A DNA stretch of 64,000 nt from Nocardia amamiensis NBRC 102102 (GTDB lineage: Bacteria; Actinomycetota; Actinomycetes; Mycobacteriales; Mycobacteriaceae): NCBI RefSeq assembly GCF_001612745.1, contig NZ_BDBA01000029.1, positions 1 to 64,000 on the forward strand, read 5' to 3'. Positions within the stretch are counted from its first letter, which is position 1, and the number at the start of each line of letters is the position of its first letter. Below, piece after piece: positions 1-8,438 of this stretch. The position numbers were made by a program, and so were the translations under genes. The notes below the pieces were generated by a model. That model did no database searches, was not told the DNA's origin, and saw nothing but the letters and a program-made list of their open reading frames with translations.

Positions 1-517
1 CGTCGATCGCGCCGAGCAGAGCGCCGGTGAGGGCGGCGGCGTGCAGGTCGTCGACGTCGTCGGGGTAAGCCGTCTGCAGTGCGGCGGCCAAACGCTGTTG
101 CAGAGCGGCGGTGCGCACCAGCGCCGCGGCGCGCAACGCGGGTACGTCGGCGATCAGACGGGCCCGCATGCCGGAAAGTTCGTGGTCGAGCGGAAAGCTC
201 CAGGCGGGGGCGGTGCTCAGTTCGCGGATTACCCGCAGCAGCAGGTCGGCGGGTCGTTCCTGTGGGGTGCGGCTGTCGAACGCCCTGTCCAACAGCTCGT
301 CGTAGAGGTCGTCGTCAGCGAAGATCACCTCGTCTTTGGCGGTGAAGTAGTTGAAGAATGTCGCGTAGGACACCTCGGCCGCGGCGGCGATCTCCGCGAC
401 AGTCGTCTGGTCGTAGCCCTTCTCGTCGAACAAACGCAGCGCCGCTTCCACCAGGGCCTGTTTCGTGCGCCTCTTCTTCTGTTCGCGCAAACCTGGCTGC
501 TTGCCCATGGTGACCAT
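1..517 (-). CDS. TetR/AcrR family regulator, 3' end cut by window edge
   Basis: Reads leftward off the window, so the C-terminus is missing. The N-terminus has a basic stretch (REQKKRRTKQ) followed by a TetR helix-turn-helix with the usual tail YATFFNYFTAKDEV. The start is ambiguous: two in-frame ATGs lie at 517 and 508, and neither has a clear Shine-Dalgarno sequence. It is divergent from the FAD monooxygenase at 572, with palindromes in the 55-bp gap. By the usual TetR arrangement it probably represses itself and that gene. The ligand is unknown. Confidence 0.9.
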   Translation of the reverse strand, partial: MVTMGKQPGLREQKKRRTKQALVEAALRLFDEKGYDQTTVAEIAAAAEVSYATFFNYFTAKDEVIFADDDLYDELLDRAFDSRTPQERPADLLLRVIRELSTAPAWSFPLDHELSGMRARLIADVPALRAAALVRTAALQQRLAAALQTAYPDDVDDLHAAALTGALLGAID

Positions 518-528
518 TGTTACACACC

Positions 529-551
529 ATCTAAACTTAGATACTGTCTAA
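529..551. promoter_or_regulatory. Candidate TetR operator with overlapping palindromes
   Basis: ATCTAA-AC-TTAGAT (529-542) is a perfect inverted repeat. Its right half also forms TTAGA-TACTG-TCTAA (537-551), giving three half-sites in a row. It lies between the divergent TetR and monooxygenase starts. Binding by the neighbouring TetR is inferred. Confidence 0.6.
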
Positions 552-571
552 CTTTCTGCTACGGTCGCGGC

Positions 572-1813
572 ATGGCCGAAGTAACACAGTGCTGCGTCGT
601 CGGCGGCGGTCCCGCCGGGATGATGATGGGTCTGCTGCTGGCCCGCGCCGGTATCGAGGTGACGGTGCTGGAGAAGCACCATGATTTCCTCCGGGACTTC
701 CGTGGCGACACGGTGCACCCCGCGACGCTGCGTCTGCTCGACGAACTGGGGTTGGGTGAGCGCTTCGCCGAACTCCCCGCCCGGCGGCTCGAGCAAATGC
801 GCATCCAGATCGGCGATGCGACCGTGGTGATGGCCGACTTCCGCCGAATCCCCGGGCCACACAAATACATCGCCATGGTCCCCCAGTGGGACTTCCTCGA
901 TCTGCTCGCCGACGCCGCGAGCCGTGAGCCCTCGTTCACCCTGCGCATGGGCAGCACGGTCACCGGGCTGCGGACCGACGACGCGGGACGCACGGTCGGT
1001 GTGCGCTACCGCGACGGCACGGGCGCCGACCGCGAACTCACGGCCACACTCACCATCGGCTGCGACGGCCGGTGGTCGCGCGTCCGCCGCGAAGCAGGGC
1101 TCCCGACCATCGTGTTCGAGACACCGATGGACGTGTGGCAAGTCCGCATTCCCAAGAGCGACAGCGCCCGGGACGGGGAGGTGTTCGGCCGGTTCGGCGA
1201 CGGGCAGGTCGCGGTCACCATGGACCGGGGCGACTACTACCAGACCTCCTACCTGATCGAAAAAGGCGCCGACACCCGACTACGCGCCGAGGACATCGCC
1301 GTCTTTCGCGCACGCTTGGCCGCGCTGTTCGACTGGCCGCCACGCCAAGTGGAATCGATACGATCCTGGGACGAGGTGAAGCTCTTGCGGGTCGAGATGA
1401 ACCGGCTGCGCCGCTGGTACGGCGACGGTGTGTTGTGCATCGGCGACGCCGCCCACGCGATGTCGCCGGTCGGCGGCGTCGGCGTCAACCTCGCCGTGCA
1501 AGACGCCGTCGCGGCCGCGCGGATCCTCGCCGAACCGCTGCGCCGCGGGCGGATCACCCGCCGCGAGCTGGCCAGGGTGCAGCGGCGCAGGTCGCTGCCC
1601 ACAGTGGTGGCGCAGCGGTCGCAACACGGCGAACACGAGATGCTGCTGCGACCGGCCTTGGCCGGAGTGCTCGACGAGCATCGTCTCCCGGTCCCACTGC
1701 GCGCCTTGCGGCGCGCCCCATTCCTGCGTGGGTTCACCGCCCAGGTCGGCGGTGTCGGCCTCCGCCCGGAGCATGCGCCCGCCTTCGCGCGGCGATCACC
1801 GGCGCAGGTGTGA
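572..1813 (+). CDS. FAD-dependent aromatic-ring-hydroxylase-type monooxygenase
   Basis: 413 residues, a normal size for class A flavoprotein monooxygenases. It has the Rossmann FAD fingerprint GGGPAG at 11-16, a CDGRWS segment (DG motif) near 164-169, and the GD motif IGDAAHAMSPVGGVGVN near 290-306, which contacts the FAD ribose. Such enzymes use NAD(P)H and O2 to hydroxylate aromatic or polyketide substrates in the cytosol. The reading frame stays open upstream, but the ATG at 572 is where FAD-fold homology begins and sits just after the operator. It is divergent from the TetR gene. Substrate unknown. Confidence 0.92.
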   Translation: MAEVTQCCVVGGGPAGMMMGLLLARAGIEVTVLEKHHDFLRDFRGDTVHPATLRLLDELGLGERFAELPARRLEQMRIQIGDATVVMADFRRIPGPHKYIAMVPQWDFLDLLADAASREPSFTLRMGSTVTGLRTDDAGRTVGVRYRDGTGADRELTATLTIGCDGRWSRVRREAGLPTIVFETPMDVWQVRIPKSDSARDGEVFGRFGDGQVAVTMDRGDYYQTSYLIEKGADTRLRAEDIAVFRARLAALFDWPPRQVESIRSWDEVKLLRVEMNRLRRWYGDGVLCIGDAAHAMSPVGGVGVNLAVQDAVAAARILAEPLRRGRITRRELARVQRRRSLPTVVAQRSQHGEHEMLLRPALAGVLDEHRLPVPLRALRRAPFLRGFTAQVGGVGLRPEHAPAFARRSPAQV

Positions 1814-1943
1814 GCGGATCCCACGGCACCGACGAATGCCACTGTGTCACAGACGATTTGCGGCGCAGCGCGGACGGTGGCGCACGCCGCGACCGGACCA
1901 CGCACAGTGACGCCGCCACAAACACGCGTGACGGTAGCGCTGT

Positions 1944-1964
1944 CGATTACCTGCGAGGTAATCG
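1944..1964. promoter_or_regulatory. Perfect 9-3-9 palindrome upstream of the XRE regulator
   Basis: Arms CGATTACCT and AGGTAATCG are separated by GCG. The site lies 33 bp before the GTG start of the XRE/MmyB-type regulator. The position suits an autoregulatory operator; that is inference. Confidence 0.6.
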
Positions 1965-1997
1965 CCCGGCCGGGCGGGCGTTCGTAGGATCGGGGGA

Positions 1998-2777
1998 GTG
2001 AGTACCCCAACGGCTGGTGACCTGCTGCGGCATTGGCGACTGGAACGCCGACTGAGCCAGCTGGAGCTGGCCGGGCGGGCCGAGACCTCGGCGCGACACC
2101 TGAGTTTCATCGAGACCGGACGCGCCACACCCAGCCGGACGATGATCGTGCACTTGTCCGAGCACTTGGAGATCCCCCTGCGCGAACGCAATCGCTTACT
2201 GCTCGCCGCTGGCTATGCACCCGCCTATGCCCAACCGGCTCTCGACACACCCGCCATGGACGCGGTCCGCGGCGCCATGCGCCAGATCCTCGCCGGTCAC
2301 GAGCCGTATCCGGCGCTGGCCATCGACCAGAACTGGACCATGATCGACGCCAACGGCGGGGTGGCGGTGCTGATCGCGGGCATCGACCCCGCTCTGGCGA
2401 CGCCACCGGTGAACGCGCTGCGGCTGAGCCTGCACCCTGACGGCATGGCGGGCCGCATCCGCAACCTCGCCGAATGGCGCGGCCATATCTTCGCGCGGCT
2501 GGCGCGACAGGCCGAGGTCACCGGCTCGAAGGACCTGGCGGATCTGCTCGAGGAGTTGCGGTCCTATCCGGGCGGCGAGGTGGAGCAGGCGCTCCCCGAA
2601 CCCGATCAGGCGGTGGTCCCGCTGCGGATCGAGCACCAGGGGGATGAGCTGTCTCTGCTCAGCGTGACGACGGTTTTCGGTACCCCGATGAACGTCACCG
2701 TCGCCGAACTGGCCATCGAGTCGTTCTTCCCCGCCGACGAGGACACCATGAAGCGACTCACCGCGCGCGCCCGATGA
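1998..2777 (+). CDS. XRE regulator with MmyB-type ligand-binding domain
   Basis: 259 residues from GTG, preceded by a GGGGGA Shine-Dalgarno-like run. Residues about 7-60 form an XRE helix-turn-helix (LRHWRLERRLSQLELAG, then SARHLSFIETG). Residues about 100-250 match the PAS-like MmyB ligand-binding domain (LAIDQNWTMIDANGGV, then ALRLSLHPDGMAGRI). These are cytosolic one-component regulators, often beside redox enzymes. A perfect palindrome lies upstream. The end overlaps the next gene by 4 bp (ATGA), so the two are probably co-transcribed and translationally coupled. Confidence 0.9.
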   Translation: MSTPTAGDLLRHWRLERRLSQLELAGRAETSARHLSFIETGRATPSRTMIVHLSEHLEIPLRERNRLLLAAGYAPAYAQPALDTPAMDAVRGAMRQILAGHEPYPALAIDQNWTMIDANGGVAVLIAGIDPALATPPVNALRLSLHPDGMAGRIRNLAEWRGHIFARLARQAEVTGSKDLADLLEELRSYPGGEVEQALPEPDQAVVPLRIEHQGDELSLLSVTTVFGTPMNVTVAELAIESFFPADEDTMKRLTARAR

Positions 2778-3622
2778 CCCGCATCGAGCGGCTGCGCGCC
2801 TTGCTCGGCGCACCGGTCCGCGCGATCACCGACCTCGGCGCGAGCCACGCCTGGACGCTGCACCGCGCCGAATTGGCCGATGGCCGCCGGGTTTTCGTCA
2901 AGGATTCGGCCGAGCCGACGCCGGTCTTCGCGTCCGAAGCGGCGGGGCTGGCCTGGCTGGGCCGGGCGGACACCGGCGCATTGGTGCCGCCGGTGCTGGC
3001 CGCCGATGACTGGATGCTGGTGCTGCCCTGGCTGGACGAGACCCGTCCCACCCCTGCGGCCGCCGACCGTTTCGGCCGCGAACTGGCCGCACTGCACGCC
3101 GACCGGCCCGAACTGTTCGGCGCGCTGTGGGCGGGCTGGATCGCGAGCCTCCCGCTGCCGAACGACCCGGCGAACGGTCCGTGGTCGCAGTGGTACGCCG
3201 AGCACCGCCTTGTGCCCTACCTGCCGCGCGCGGCCGCTCACCTCGGCGCCGACGGAATTCGCTTGGTGGAGCGCGTCATCGACCGCCTCGACGACCTCGC
3301 CGGTCCCGCCGAACCCCCGGCTCGCATCCACGGCGACCTGTGGTCGGGCAACATCCTATGGACCCGGGAACGCGCGATGCTCATCGATCCCGCCGCGCAC
3401 GGCGGTCACCGCGAAACGGACCTGGCCATGCTCGCCCTCTTCGGCGCCCCGCACCTGGATCGCATCCGCGCCGCCTACCACGAGACCCATCCGCTCGCCG
3501 ACGGATGGCAAGCCCGCACGCCGCTGCACCAGTTGCATCCCCTGCTGGTGCACGTTGCGTTGTTCGGCGCCGGTTATCGTGCGCAGACACTGGCCGCGGC
3601 CACCGCGGCGCTCGGGTCCTGA
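2774..3622 (+). CDS. Fructosamine kinase family protein (kinase fold)
   Basis: 282 residues. The protein kinase-like/APH fold is shown by a lysine in RVFVKDS near 35-41, the catalytic loop HGDLWSGN at 186-193, and a downstream IDPA metal-binding segment. The HGDLWSGN wording is typical of fructosamine/ketosamine-3-kinases, which phosphorylate glycated amines to trigger deglycation. It starts inside the stop of the XRE gene (ATGA overlap). Substrate assignment is by family only; another small-molecule kinase role is possible. Confidence 0.85.
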   Translation: MTRIERLRALLGAPVRAITDLGASHAWTLHRAELADGRRVFVKDSAEPTPVFASEAAGLAWLGRADTGALVPPVLAADDWMLVLPWLDETRPTPAAADRFGRELAALHADRPELFGALWAGWIASLPLPNDPANGPWSQWYAEHRLVPYLPRAAAHLGADGIRLVERVIDRLDDLAGPAEPPARIHGDLWSGNILWTRERAMLIDPAAHGGHRETDLAMLALFGAPHLDRIRAAYHETHPLADGWQARTPLHQLHPLLVHVALFGAGYRAQTLAAATAALGS

Positions 3623-3682
3623 CAGCTCAGCCGTTCACCCGCGCGATGACTGTGGGTGATAGCCGCCTCGGGCAACCGGCGA

Positions 3683-4456
3683 TCATCGGCGCCCCCAGAT
3701 GCGGCTCATCAGGCTCGGAAACCACCGGTAGGCGGCGACTACCGCCCGGTTGTAGCGCGGAAACACGATGAACTGCTTGTTCTTGCGCATGCCCTGCAGC
3801 ACGTACTCGGCGGCCCGCTCGGAACTGATCATCCCGATCGGCATGCGGCGCGACGGCCCCCGATACGAATAGCCCGGCAGGTCGATCCCGGAATCGACGA
3901 TGTCGGTCGCGACTCGGCCCGGTACGGCGACACTCACCTTCACCCCTACCGTGGCCGCCTCCGCGCGCAGCGAGGTACTCAATCCGACCACCGCGTGCTC
4001 GGTCATCGCGTACGCCGCCGACGGCGTCACCGGTGTCACTCCCGCGAGCGACGCCATGTTCACGATGTGCCCGAAACCCTGCGCCCGCATCACCGGGTAG
4101 GCGTGCCGAGTCCCGTGCACCACGCCCCACAGGTTCACATCCACGATCCGCTGCCACTGCGGCAACGGAATCCGGTCCGCGGCGCCGCCGAGGCGGATGC
4201 CCGCGTTGTTGAACAAGTAGTCGATGCGTCCCAGTTCGGTCGCTGCGCCGTGGATCAGCCTGCGCACCTGCTCGTCGTCAGAGACGTCGACGACCTGCGT
4301 GTGGATCCCGGTGTCCGCGGCAAGCGCCACCAGCCCGGCGGCGTCGATATCGGCAGCCACGACCGCGACGCCCTGCGCGGCCAGGCTGCGGCACAAGGCG
4401 GCGCCCAGACCGGACGCGGCGCCGGTGACCACCGCCACAGTATCCACGCCGTACAA
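3683..4456 (-). CDS. SDR family oxidoreductase with catalytic Lys replaced by Glu
   Basis: 257 residues, classical short-chain dehydrogenase. The nucleotide motif TGAASGLG is at 11-18 and NNAG at 83-86. The active-site Ser is in NMAS (S136) and the Tyr is Y149. The lysine expected four residues after Tyr is glutamate here (YAMTEH; codon GAG rather than AAG). Without that Lys the normal proton relay is lost, so activity may be weak, altered or absent. It is divergent from the TetR gene at 4509. Confidence 0.9.
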   Translation of the reverse strand: MYGVDTVAVVTGAASGLGAALCRSLAAQGVAVVAADIDAAGLVALAADTGIHTQVVDVSDDEQVRRLIHGAATELGRIDYLFNNAGIRLGGAADRIPLPQWQRIVDVNLWGVVHGTRHAYPVMRAQGFGHIVNMASLAGVTPVTPSAAYAMTEHAVVGLSTSLRAEAATVGVKVSVAVPGRVATDIVDSGIDLPGYSYRGPSRRMPIGMISSERAAEYVLQGMRKNKQFIVFPRYNRAVVAAYRWFPSLMSRIWGRR

Positions 4457-4467
4457 TTAAGCATCTG

Positions 4468-4476
4468 TGTTTAACA
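4468..4476. promoter_or_regulatory. Short palindrome in SDR/TetR divergent promoter
   Basis: TGTT-T-AACA lies in the AT-rich 52-bp gap between the divergent starts. A second TGTTTA follows at about 4490. Possible TetR operator; weak evidence because the arms are only 4 bp. Confidence 0.3.
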
Positions 4477-4508
4477 TCGTCAATACTCATGTTTAGTACA
4501 GTGCGAAT

Positions 4509-5147
4509 ATGCCGAGCGACGATTCGCGCACCGCTTTGCTCGACGCCGGAGAACGCCTCATCGCCGAGCGCGGCGTCGACGTGCCGCTGCGCGACATCGC
4601 CGCTGCGGCGGGCCAGCGCAACAACTCGGCCGTGCACTACTACTTCGATTCCCGCAACGGACTGATCGAAGCGATCGTCCAGCGGCGGATGAACTGGCTG
4701 GAGCAGCGGCGCATGCAATTGCTGGCCGCCAACGAAGCCGACGGTGGCGCCAACGACCTGTCCACGCTCGTCGCCCAGCTCGCGACCCCGATCCTCGAAC
4801 TGCTCGGCGAAGACCGGGTAACCCACCTGGGCCGGTTTCTGGAAGTGGTGCGAACCCATCCCGCAGTGGCGGACGCGCGCCGCCTCGCCGGAGCCGACCG
4901 CTCGGCGGTCCGGATCATCGCCACCCGGCTCGACGCGGCACTGCACGACCTGCCCCGCCGCCTGCGCAGACAGCGCCTGGAGACCATGGCCACGGTCATG
5001 TTCGCCTTGATCGCCGACTACGAGCGCACCCTCGAATCCGGCGTCCGCACCGCCCGCCCCGAGGATGCGGCGGAGATCGTGGACATGATCGTCGCCATGC
5101 TCACCGCGCCCGTCCGCGCCCACGCAGCGTCCGCGCAGGAGAACTGA
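4509..5147 (+). CDS. TetR family regulator
   Basis: 212 residues. The N-terminal helix-turn-helix (TALLDAGERLIAERGVDVPLRDIAAAAG, in two parts, then NSAVHYYFDSRNGLIEA) is unmistakably TetR. The C-terminal half is helical and resembles the TetR_C domains of regulators beside SDRs. It is divergent from the SDR at 4456 across an AT-rich promoter, so local autoregulation is likely. The ligand cannot be inferred. Confidence 0.9.
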   Translation: MPSDDSRTALLDAGERLIAERGVDVPLRDIAAAAGQRNNSAVHYYFDSRNGLIEAIVQRRMNWLEQRRMQLLAANEADGGANDLSTLVAQLATPILELLGEDRVTHLGRFLEVVRTHPAVADARRLAGADRSAVRIIATRLDAALHDLPRRLRRQRLETMATVMFALIADYERTLESGVRTARPEDAAEIVDMIVAMLTAPVRAHAASAQEN

Positions 5148-5277
5148 CAGCACCGTGAGCAGGACGCGGCCGCCGCTGCCCGCAGCCGACAGCGCGGCAC
5201 AAGCGGCCGACAAGTCGCGGCGTGCGTGTGCCGCTCCGATACCCCTCACTCCGGCGATCCCTGGTAACGGCTGTGGC

Positions 5278-5541
5278 TCAACCCGCTGTTCGCTGCACCG
5301 GTATGCCGTACCCGTGAGCTCGGGTGAGCGGCCGATTGCCTTGTGCCCCGGTTGTTTCCGGAAATCTGAGGTGCAAACGGTCGATATAGCGACGCACGGC
5401 GGATAGTTCGGTCTGCAATTGCTGTCGCACGGCGGGATCACCGCGATGCGCGAATCCGATTTCCCGCGCCAGCGTTCGGGCTCGCACGGTGAGCAACTCC
5501 AGGAACACCCGCGCCTGCGCGAGGTTGGCGTCTTCTTCCAT
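5278..5541 (-). CDS. Small hypothetical protein (87 aa)
   Basis: Starts MEEDANLAQARVF. The first 60 residues are amphipathic and probably helical (LTVRARTLAREIG, then RQQLQTELSAVRRYIDRL), with no Cys and no membrane segment. I do not recognise the family. The start at 5541 is the first plausible ATG in the helical frame, but its ribosome site is weak. It stands alone between the TetR gene and a DUF6191-like gene. Confidence 0.5.
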   Translation of the reverse strand: MEEDANLAQARVFLELLTVRARTLAREIGFAHRGDPAVRQQLQTELSAVRRYIDRLHLRFPETTGAQGNRPLTRAHGYGIPVQRTAG

Positions 5542-5733
5542 CCCGTAGGCCGATCTGTCGTCCGGTTCATATTGTGTCGCCCGGTGCTCCCCGCCCCGTG
5601 GTCCTCGGTCGATCGGGAGTAGGTCACGATGGTAGCCGAGCGGGCGCCCTGCGGTGCCGAAAACAAAACCGGCCCTTCGGCCCGTGTGGCGGATGCCGGC
5701 AGTACGGACACCTGCCGGGCGTATCGTGACGGT

Positions 5734-5916
5734 ATGGGCGTCATCGGGGAACTGTTTCCGGGCAAGAAACTGACCCACGAGGGCAGTGAAGCCGGCGATG
5801 GGCAGGCACACATTCCCCGGTTCGACATCGATCTCGACACCGGGGTGGTGCGGGTGCCGCGTGCGGCCGATCCGGCCGTTGACAAGCGCCCGGACGACGG
5901 ACCGCACAAAGCGTAG
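5734..5916 (+). CDS. Small DUF6191-like protein (60 aa)
   Basis: Acidic, soluble, starting MGVIGELFPGKKLTHEG and ending in a conserved-looking IDLDTGVVRVPR segment. The ELF-PGKK followed by DLDTGxVxVP pattern resembles the actinobacterial DUF6191 family; this is from memory and not searched. Function unknown. The frame is open further upstream, but homology-like content starts at this ATG. Monocistronic. Confidence 0.6.
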   Translation: MGVIGELFPGKKLTHEGSEAGDGQAHIPRFDIDLDTGVVRVPRAADPAVDKRPDDGPHKA

Positions 5917-6054
5917 GTCCACGCCGTCGGTTTCTGTTCGCCGCGTTCGAACAGTCCGGCGCGATCCTTTGCCGTGGCCGCAGCAACTCGCTACCCACGA
6001 TGGTGAGCGTGAGCACTCGCGGATCTGATCATGCGTACCTATACAGCGGCGAAT

Positions 6055-6088
6055 GCCGCCCCGGCGCCGGAATCGGCACCGGGGCGGC
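6055..6088. terminator. Strong GC hairpin after the membrane protein gene
   Basis: GCCGCCCCGGCGCC and GGCACCGGGGCGGC form a 14-bp stem with one mismatch around GGAATC. It lies just past the stop of the minus-strand gene at 6101. There is no T-run, as is common for high-GC terminators. Confidence 0.6.
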
Positions 6089-6100
6089 AATATCACGCAG

Positions 6101-7021
6101 CTAGCGGGTGAGCACCGGCTCGGGGGCCGTCGAACGGTGCCCGGAGCTGTTGCCTTCCAGCGGGTTCGCCGGATTCCGAACCCAAGTCACATTCGCGACC
6201 AGGTCATCGTCGAACACCAGCTCATCCCACAGCAGCTGATCGCTCTTCGCTGCGGTGGGCTGCGGAGCCGGCTGCGGCTCCGCGGCGACGGCCTCGGGTT
6301 GCGCCGGCGCTTCGGGTTCCGGAGTGGCCCACCGCCACAACGCCTGCATCGGGCTGATGCCGTAGCGGCGGGTACCGTGGGCGAGCGCGGCCACCGCGGC
6401 GCCGGAGGTCAGCACGCCCACGGCCAAGGCCACCGGCGTCAAGTTGGCACTGCTGATCCGGCGCCCGTCCGCCCCCGGCCTGGACGCCTCCTTGCCTTCG
6501 AGAAGACGGAGTAGCCCGGAACCGAAGCCTTCGCCCTCATCGATCAGGATGCGCAGTTCGGCCCCTTTGCCGTCGAGGTACATCAGCGTGATGAGCACCA
6601 GAATCGCTACCGCCGCACTGGAACCTATCACCAGGCACGCGAGTGCCTTCGTGCGCAGCCGCGCATGCGCCACGACCGCGAACACGGTCGTGACCATCGC
6701 GGCGCTCGCCACCAAGCCCCAGCCACCGACGATATTCACCTCATGCAGTTTCGACACCGACCACGCGTCGAAGCCATCGGTGAACCCGTCGATCCGGCCG
6801 AACGCGTTGGAGCCCACTTTTCCACCAGCTCCGGAAGCCACGATCCACGGTTGGAACAACAGGGCGAAACTAACCGCGCTCGCGACGGCGGCACAGATAA
6901 AGCCCCAGCTCGATCGAAGACCCAGCCCCCGTCGTCGTGTCGCGCCGCGTGCCTGCTGATCGGCGCCGCGGCTGCGGCGGTCTCGCGCTTCGGACACTTG
7001 CCAGGGGGTTGGTTGAACCAT
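6101..7021 (-). CDS. Four-helix membrane protein of unknown function
   Basis: 306 residues from ATG (MVQPTPWQ). A basic cytosolic N-terminus is followed by four hydrophobic segments: WGFICAAVASAVSFALLF, GGWGLVASAAMVTTVFAVV, ALACLVIGSSAAVAILVLI and TPVALAVGVLTSGAAVAAL. The roughly 50-residue loop after the first helix is probably extracytoplasmic and starts after PWIVASG. The C-terminal tail is Pro/Ala-rich and then acidic. I do not recognise the family, though the layout is common in mycolate actinomycetes. An in-frame longer start exists upstream but looks unlike protein. Confidence 0.75.
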   Translation of the reverse strand: MVQPTPWQVSEARDRRSRGADQQARGATRRRGLGLRSSWGFICAAVASAVSFALLFQPWIVASGAGGKVGSNAFGRIDGFTDGFDAWSVSKLHEVNIVGGWGLVASAAMVTTVFAVVAHARLRTKALACLVIGSSAAVAILVLITLMYLDGKGAELRILIDEGEGFGSGLLRLLEGKEASRPGADGRRISSANLTPVALAVGVLTSGAAVAALAHGTRRYGISPMQALWRWATPEPEAPAQPEAVAAEPQPAPQPTAAKSDQLLWDELVFDDDLVANVTWVRNPANPLEGNSSGHRSTAPEPVLTR

Positions 7022-7476
7022 TGCTCCAGTTTCGCCATGTCGCGTGAATTGCCCTGCCGCCCAAGGCGATAACGCACAAATAGCCCTGAGGGAGGAAAAA
7101 TCGCGACTTCTCGATGAGGTGGAATTCGAATGGGCGCCATCGGCCATCGACAAAATCACCGTAAGCATCTCGCCCAAAGGGGGCAAGCGTGATCGATATC
7201 CCACGCGTTGTCGCAGCTCCCGGCGATGTGAGCAACGGATGTGATCCAACCCGTGGGTAACATTTCTCGACCGGCGATATCCCGACTTTTGCCACCCATT
7301 CCGCTTCCGGGCCGGTGAATTTCCGGTTCGTCGACGCTTCGCCAGGCACGGCCGATCGTCATTACTGTGACGGGCTTAACAGCACGGGTCTGGGACTTCG
7401 ATCACTATTCCCGGCGCTGAGAAGACGCTGCGAGCAACGGTTTTCACGGCGACAGCAGCCGTCAAGAGGCCAAGCC
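7022..7476. other. Intergenic, nothing recognised
   Basis: About 455 bp between the membrane protein start and the proteasome-like gene end, less GC-rich than its surroundings. It should hold the promoter of the minus-strand membrane protein gene near 7030-7120. No convincing gene, RNA or repeat was found. Confidence 0.5.
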
Positions 7477-8301
7477 TCAGTGCCCTTCCGCCGCCGCCCG
7501 GGCGTCCACGACCGTGCGGGCGATCTCCGCGAGACGCTCGAGCGGAACCTCGACCGCCCCCTCCTCATCGACCACCACCGCCGTGGGATAGATGTCGCGC
7601 AGCAGATCAGGGCCGCCCGTCGCGGTATCGTCCTCGGCGGCATCGAACAGCGCCTCCACCGCCATCCGCAGCGCCTCCTGCTCCTCGATGCCGCGACGGT
7701 AGGTCTTCTTCAGCGACGACTTCGCGAACACCGAACCCGAACCCACCGCGGTATAGCCGAAACGCTCCTCGAAACGACCCCCCGCCGCGTCGTACGACAC
7801 GATCCGCCCCGCCCGCTCCGGATCGGCCACGTCCGCGTCGTAGCCAACCAGCAGCGGAATCACCGCCATATCCTGCAGGGCCGCAGGCAGATTGGCGCGC
7901 ACCATCGCCGACAACTTCGTGGCCTTGCCGTCGAACGTCAGCGACGCCCCCTCGATCTTCTCGTAATGCTCGAGCTCGACCGCGAACAACCGGATCATCT
8001 CCAACGCCATCCCCACCGTGCCCGCGAAACCCGCCGCCGAATAGGTATCGGTGATGACGACCTTCTGCATATCGCGCGTCGCCACCATGTGCGCCATCGT
8101 GCCCCTGCGGTCACCGGCCAGCAGCACACCACCGCGATAACCGACCGCGACGATCGTCGTCCCGTGCGGCGCGATGTCCGCATCGCCCCCACCGCCCACA
8201 CCGGGGTCCGGCAGCAGTTGCGGCGCGTACCGGCGCAGGCACTCCGAAAACGAGGCCGCCGGATACCGCAGGCCGAGCGGGAGGTGACTGTCGGACGTCA
8301 T
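7477..8301 (-). CDS. prcB: Proteasome beta subunit (PrcB-like), isolated gene
   Basis: 274 residues. The N-terminal propeptide ends in HG before Thr48 (HG-TTIVAV), the expected self-cleavage site that exposes the N-terminal nucleophile. In mature numbering Thr1, Asp17 (LLAGDRRG) and Lys33 (MQK) are all present, so it should be catalytic. The C-terminal part matches actinobacterial PrcB closely ([48 protein letters not shown]). The usual neighbours are absent: prcA does not follow, and pup, dop, pafA and arc are not in the window. It may be a second copy or a relocated gene. Confidence 0.93.
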   Translation of the reverse strand: MTSDSHLPLGLRYPAASFSECLRRYAPQLLPDPGVGGGGDADIAPHGTTIVAVGYRGGVLLAGDRRGTMAHMVATRDMQKVVITDTYSAAGFAGTVGMALEMIRLFAVELEHYEKIEGASLTFDGKATKLSAMVRANLPAALQDMAVIPLLVGYDADVADPERAGRIVSYDAAGGRFEERFGYTAVGSGSVFAKSSLKKTYRRGIEEQEALRMAVEALFDAAEDDTATGGPDLLRDIYPTAVVVDEEGAVEVPLERLAEIARTVVDARAAAEGH

Positions 8302-8438
8302 GGATCACCTTTCCGGATGGAGCGCGCACCACCCGCGAACGCGACAGGACTCCCGCCGACGTTACCGCAACCCCACCACCCCACGCCGCGCATCGAACAT
8401 GGCCCACCCCACCAGGAGTGAAGACCCTTGGGGACCCA

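Noticed and set aside
7477..8301. Housekeeping proteasome operon
   Set aside because: prcA, pup, dop and pafA are absent on both sides, so only an isolated beta subunit is called.
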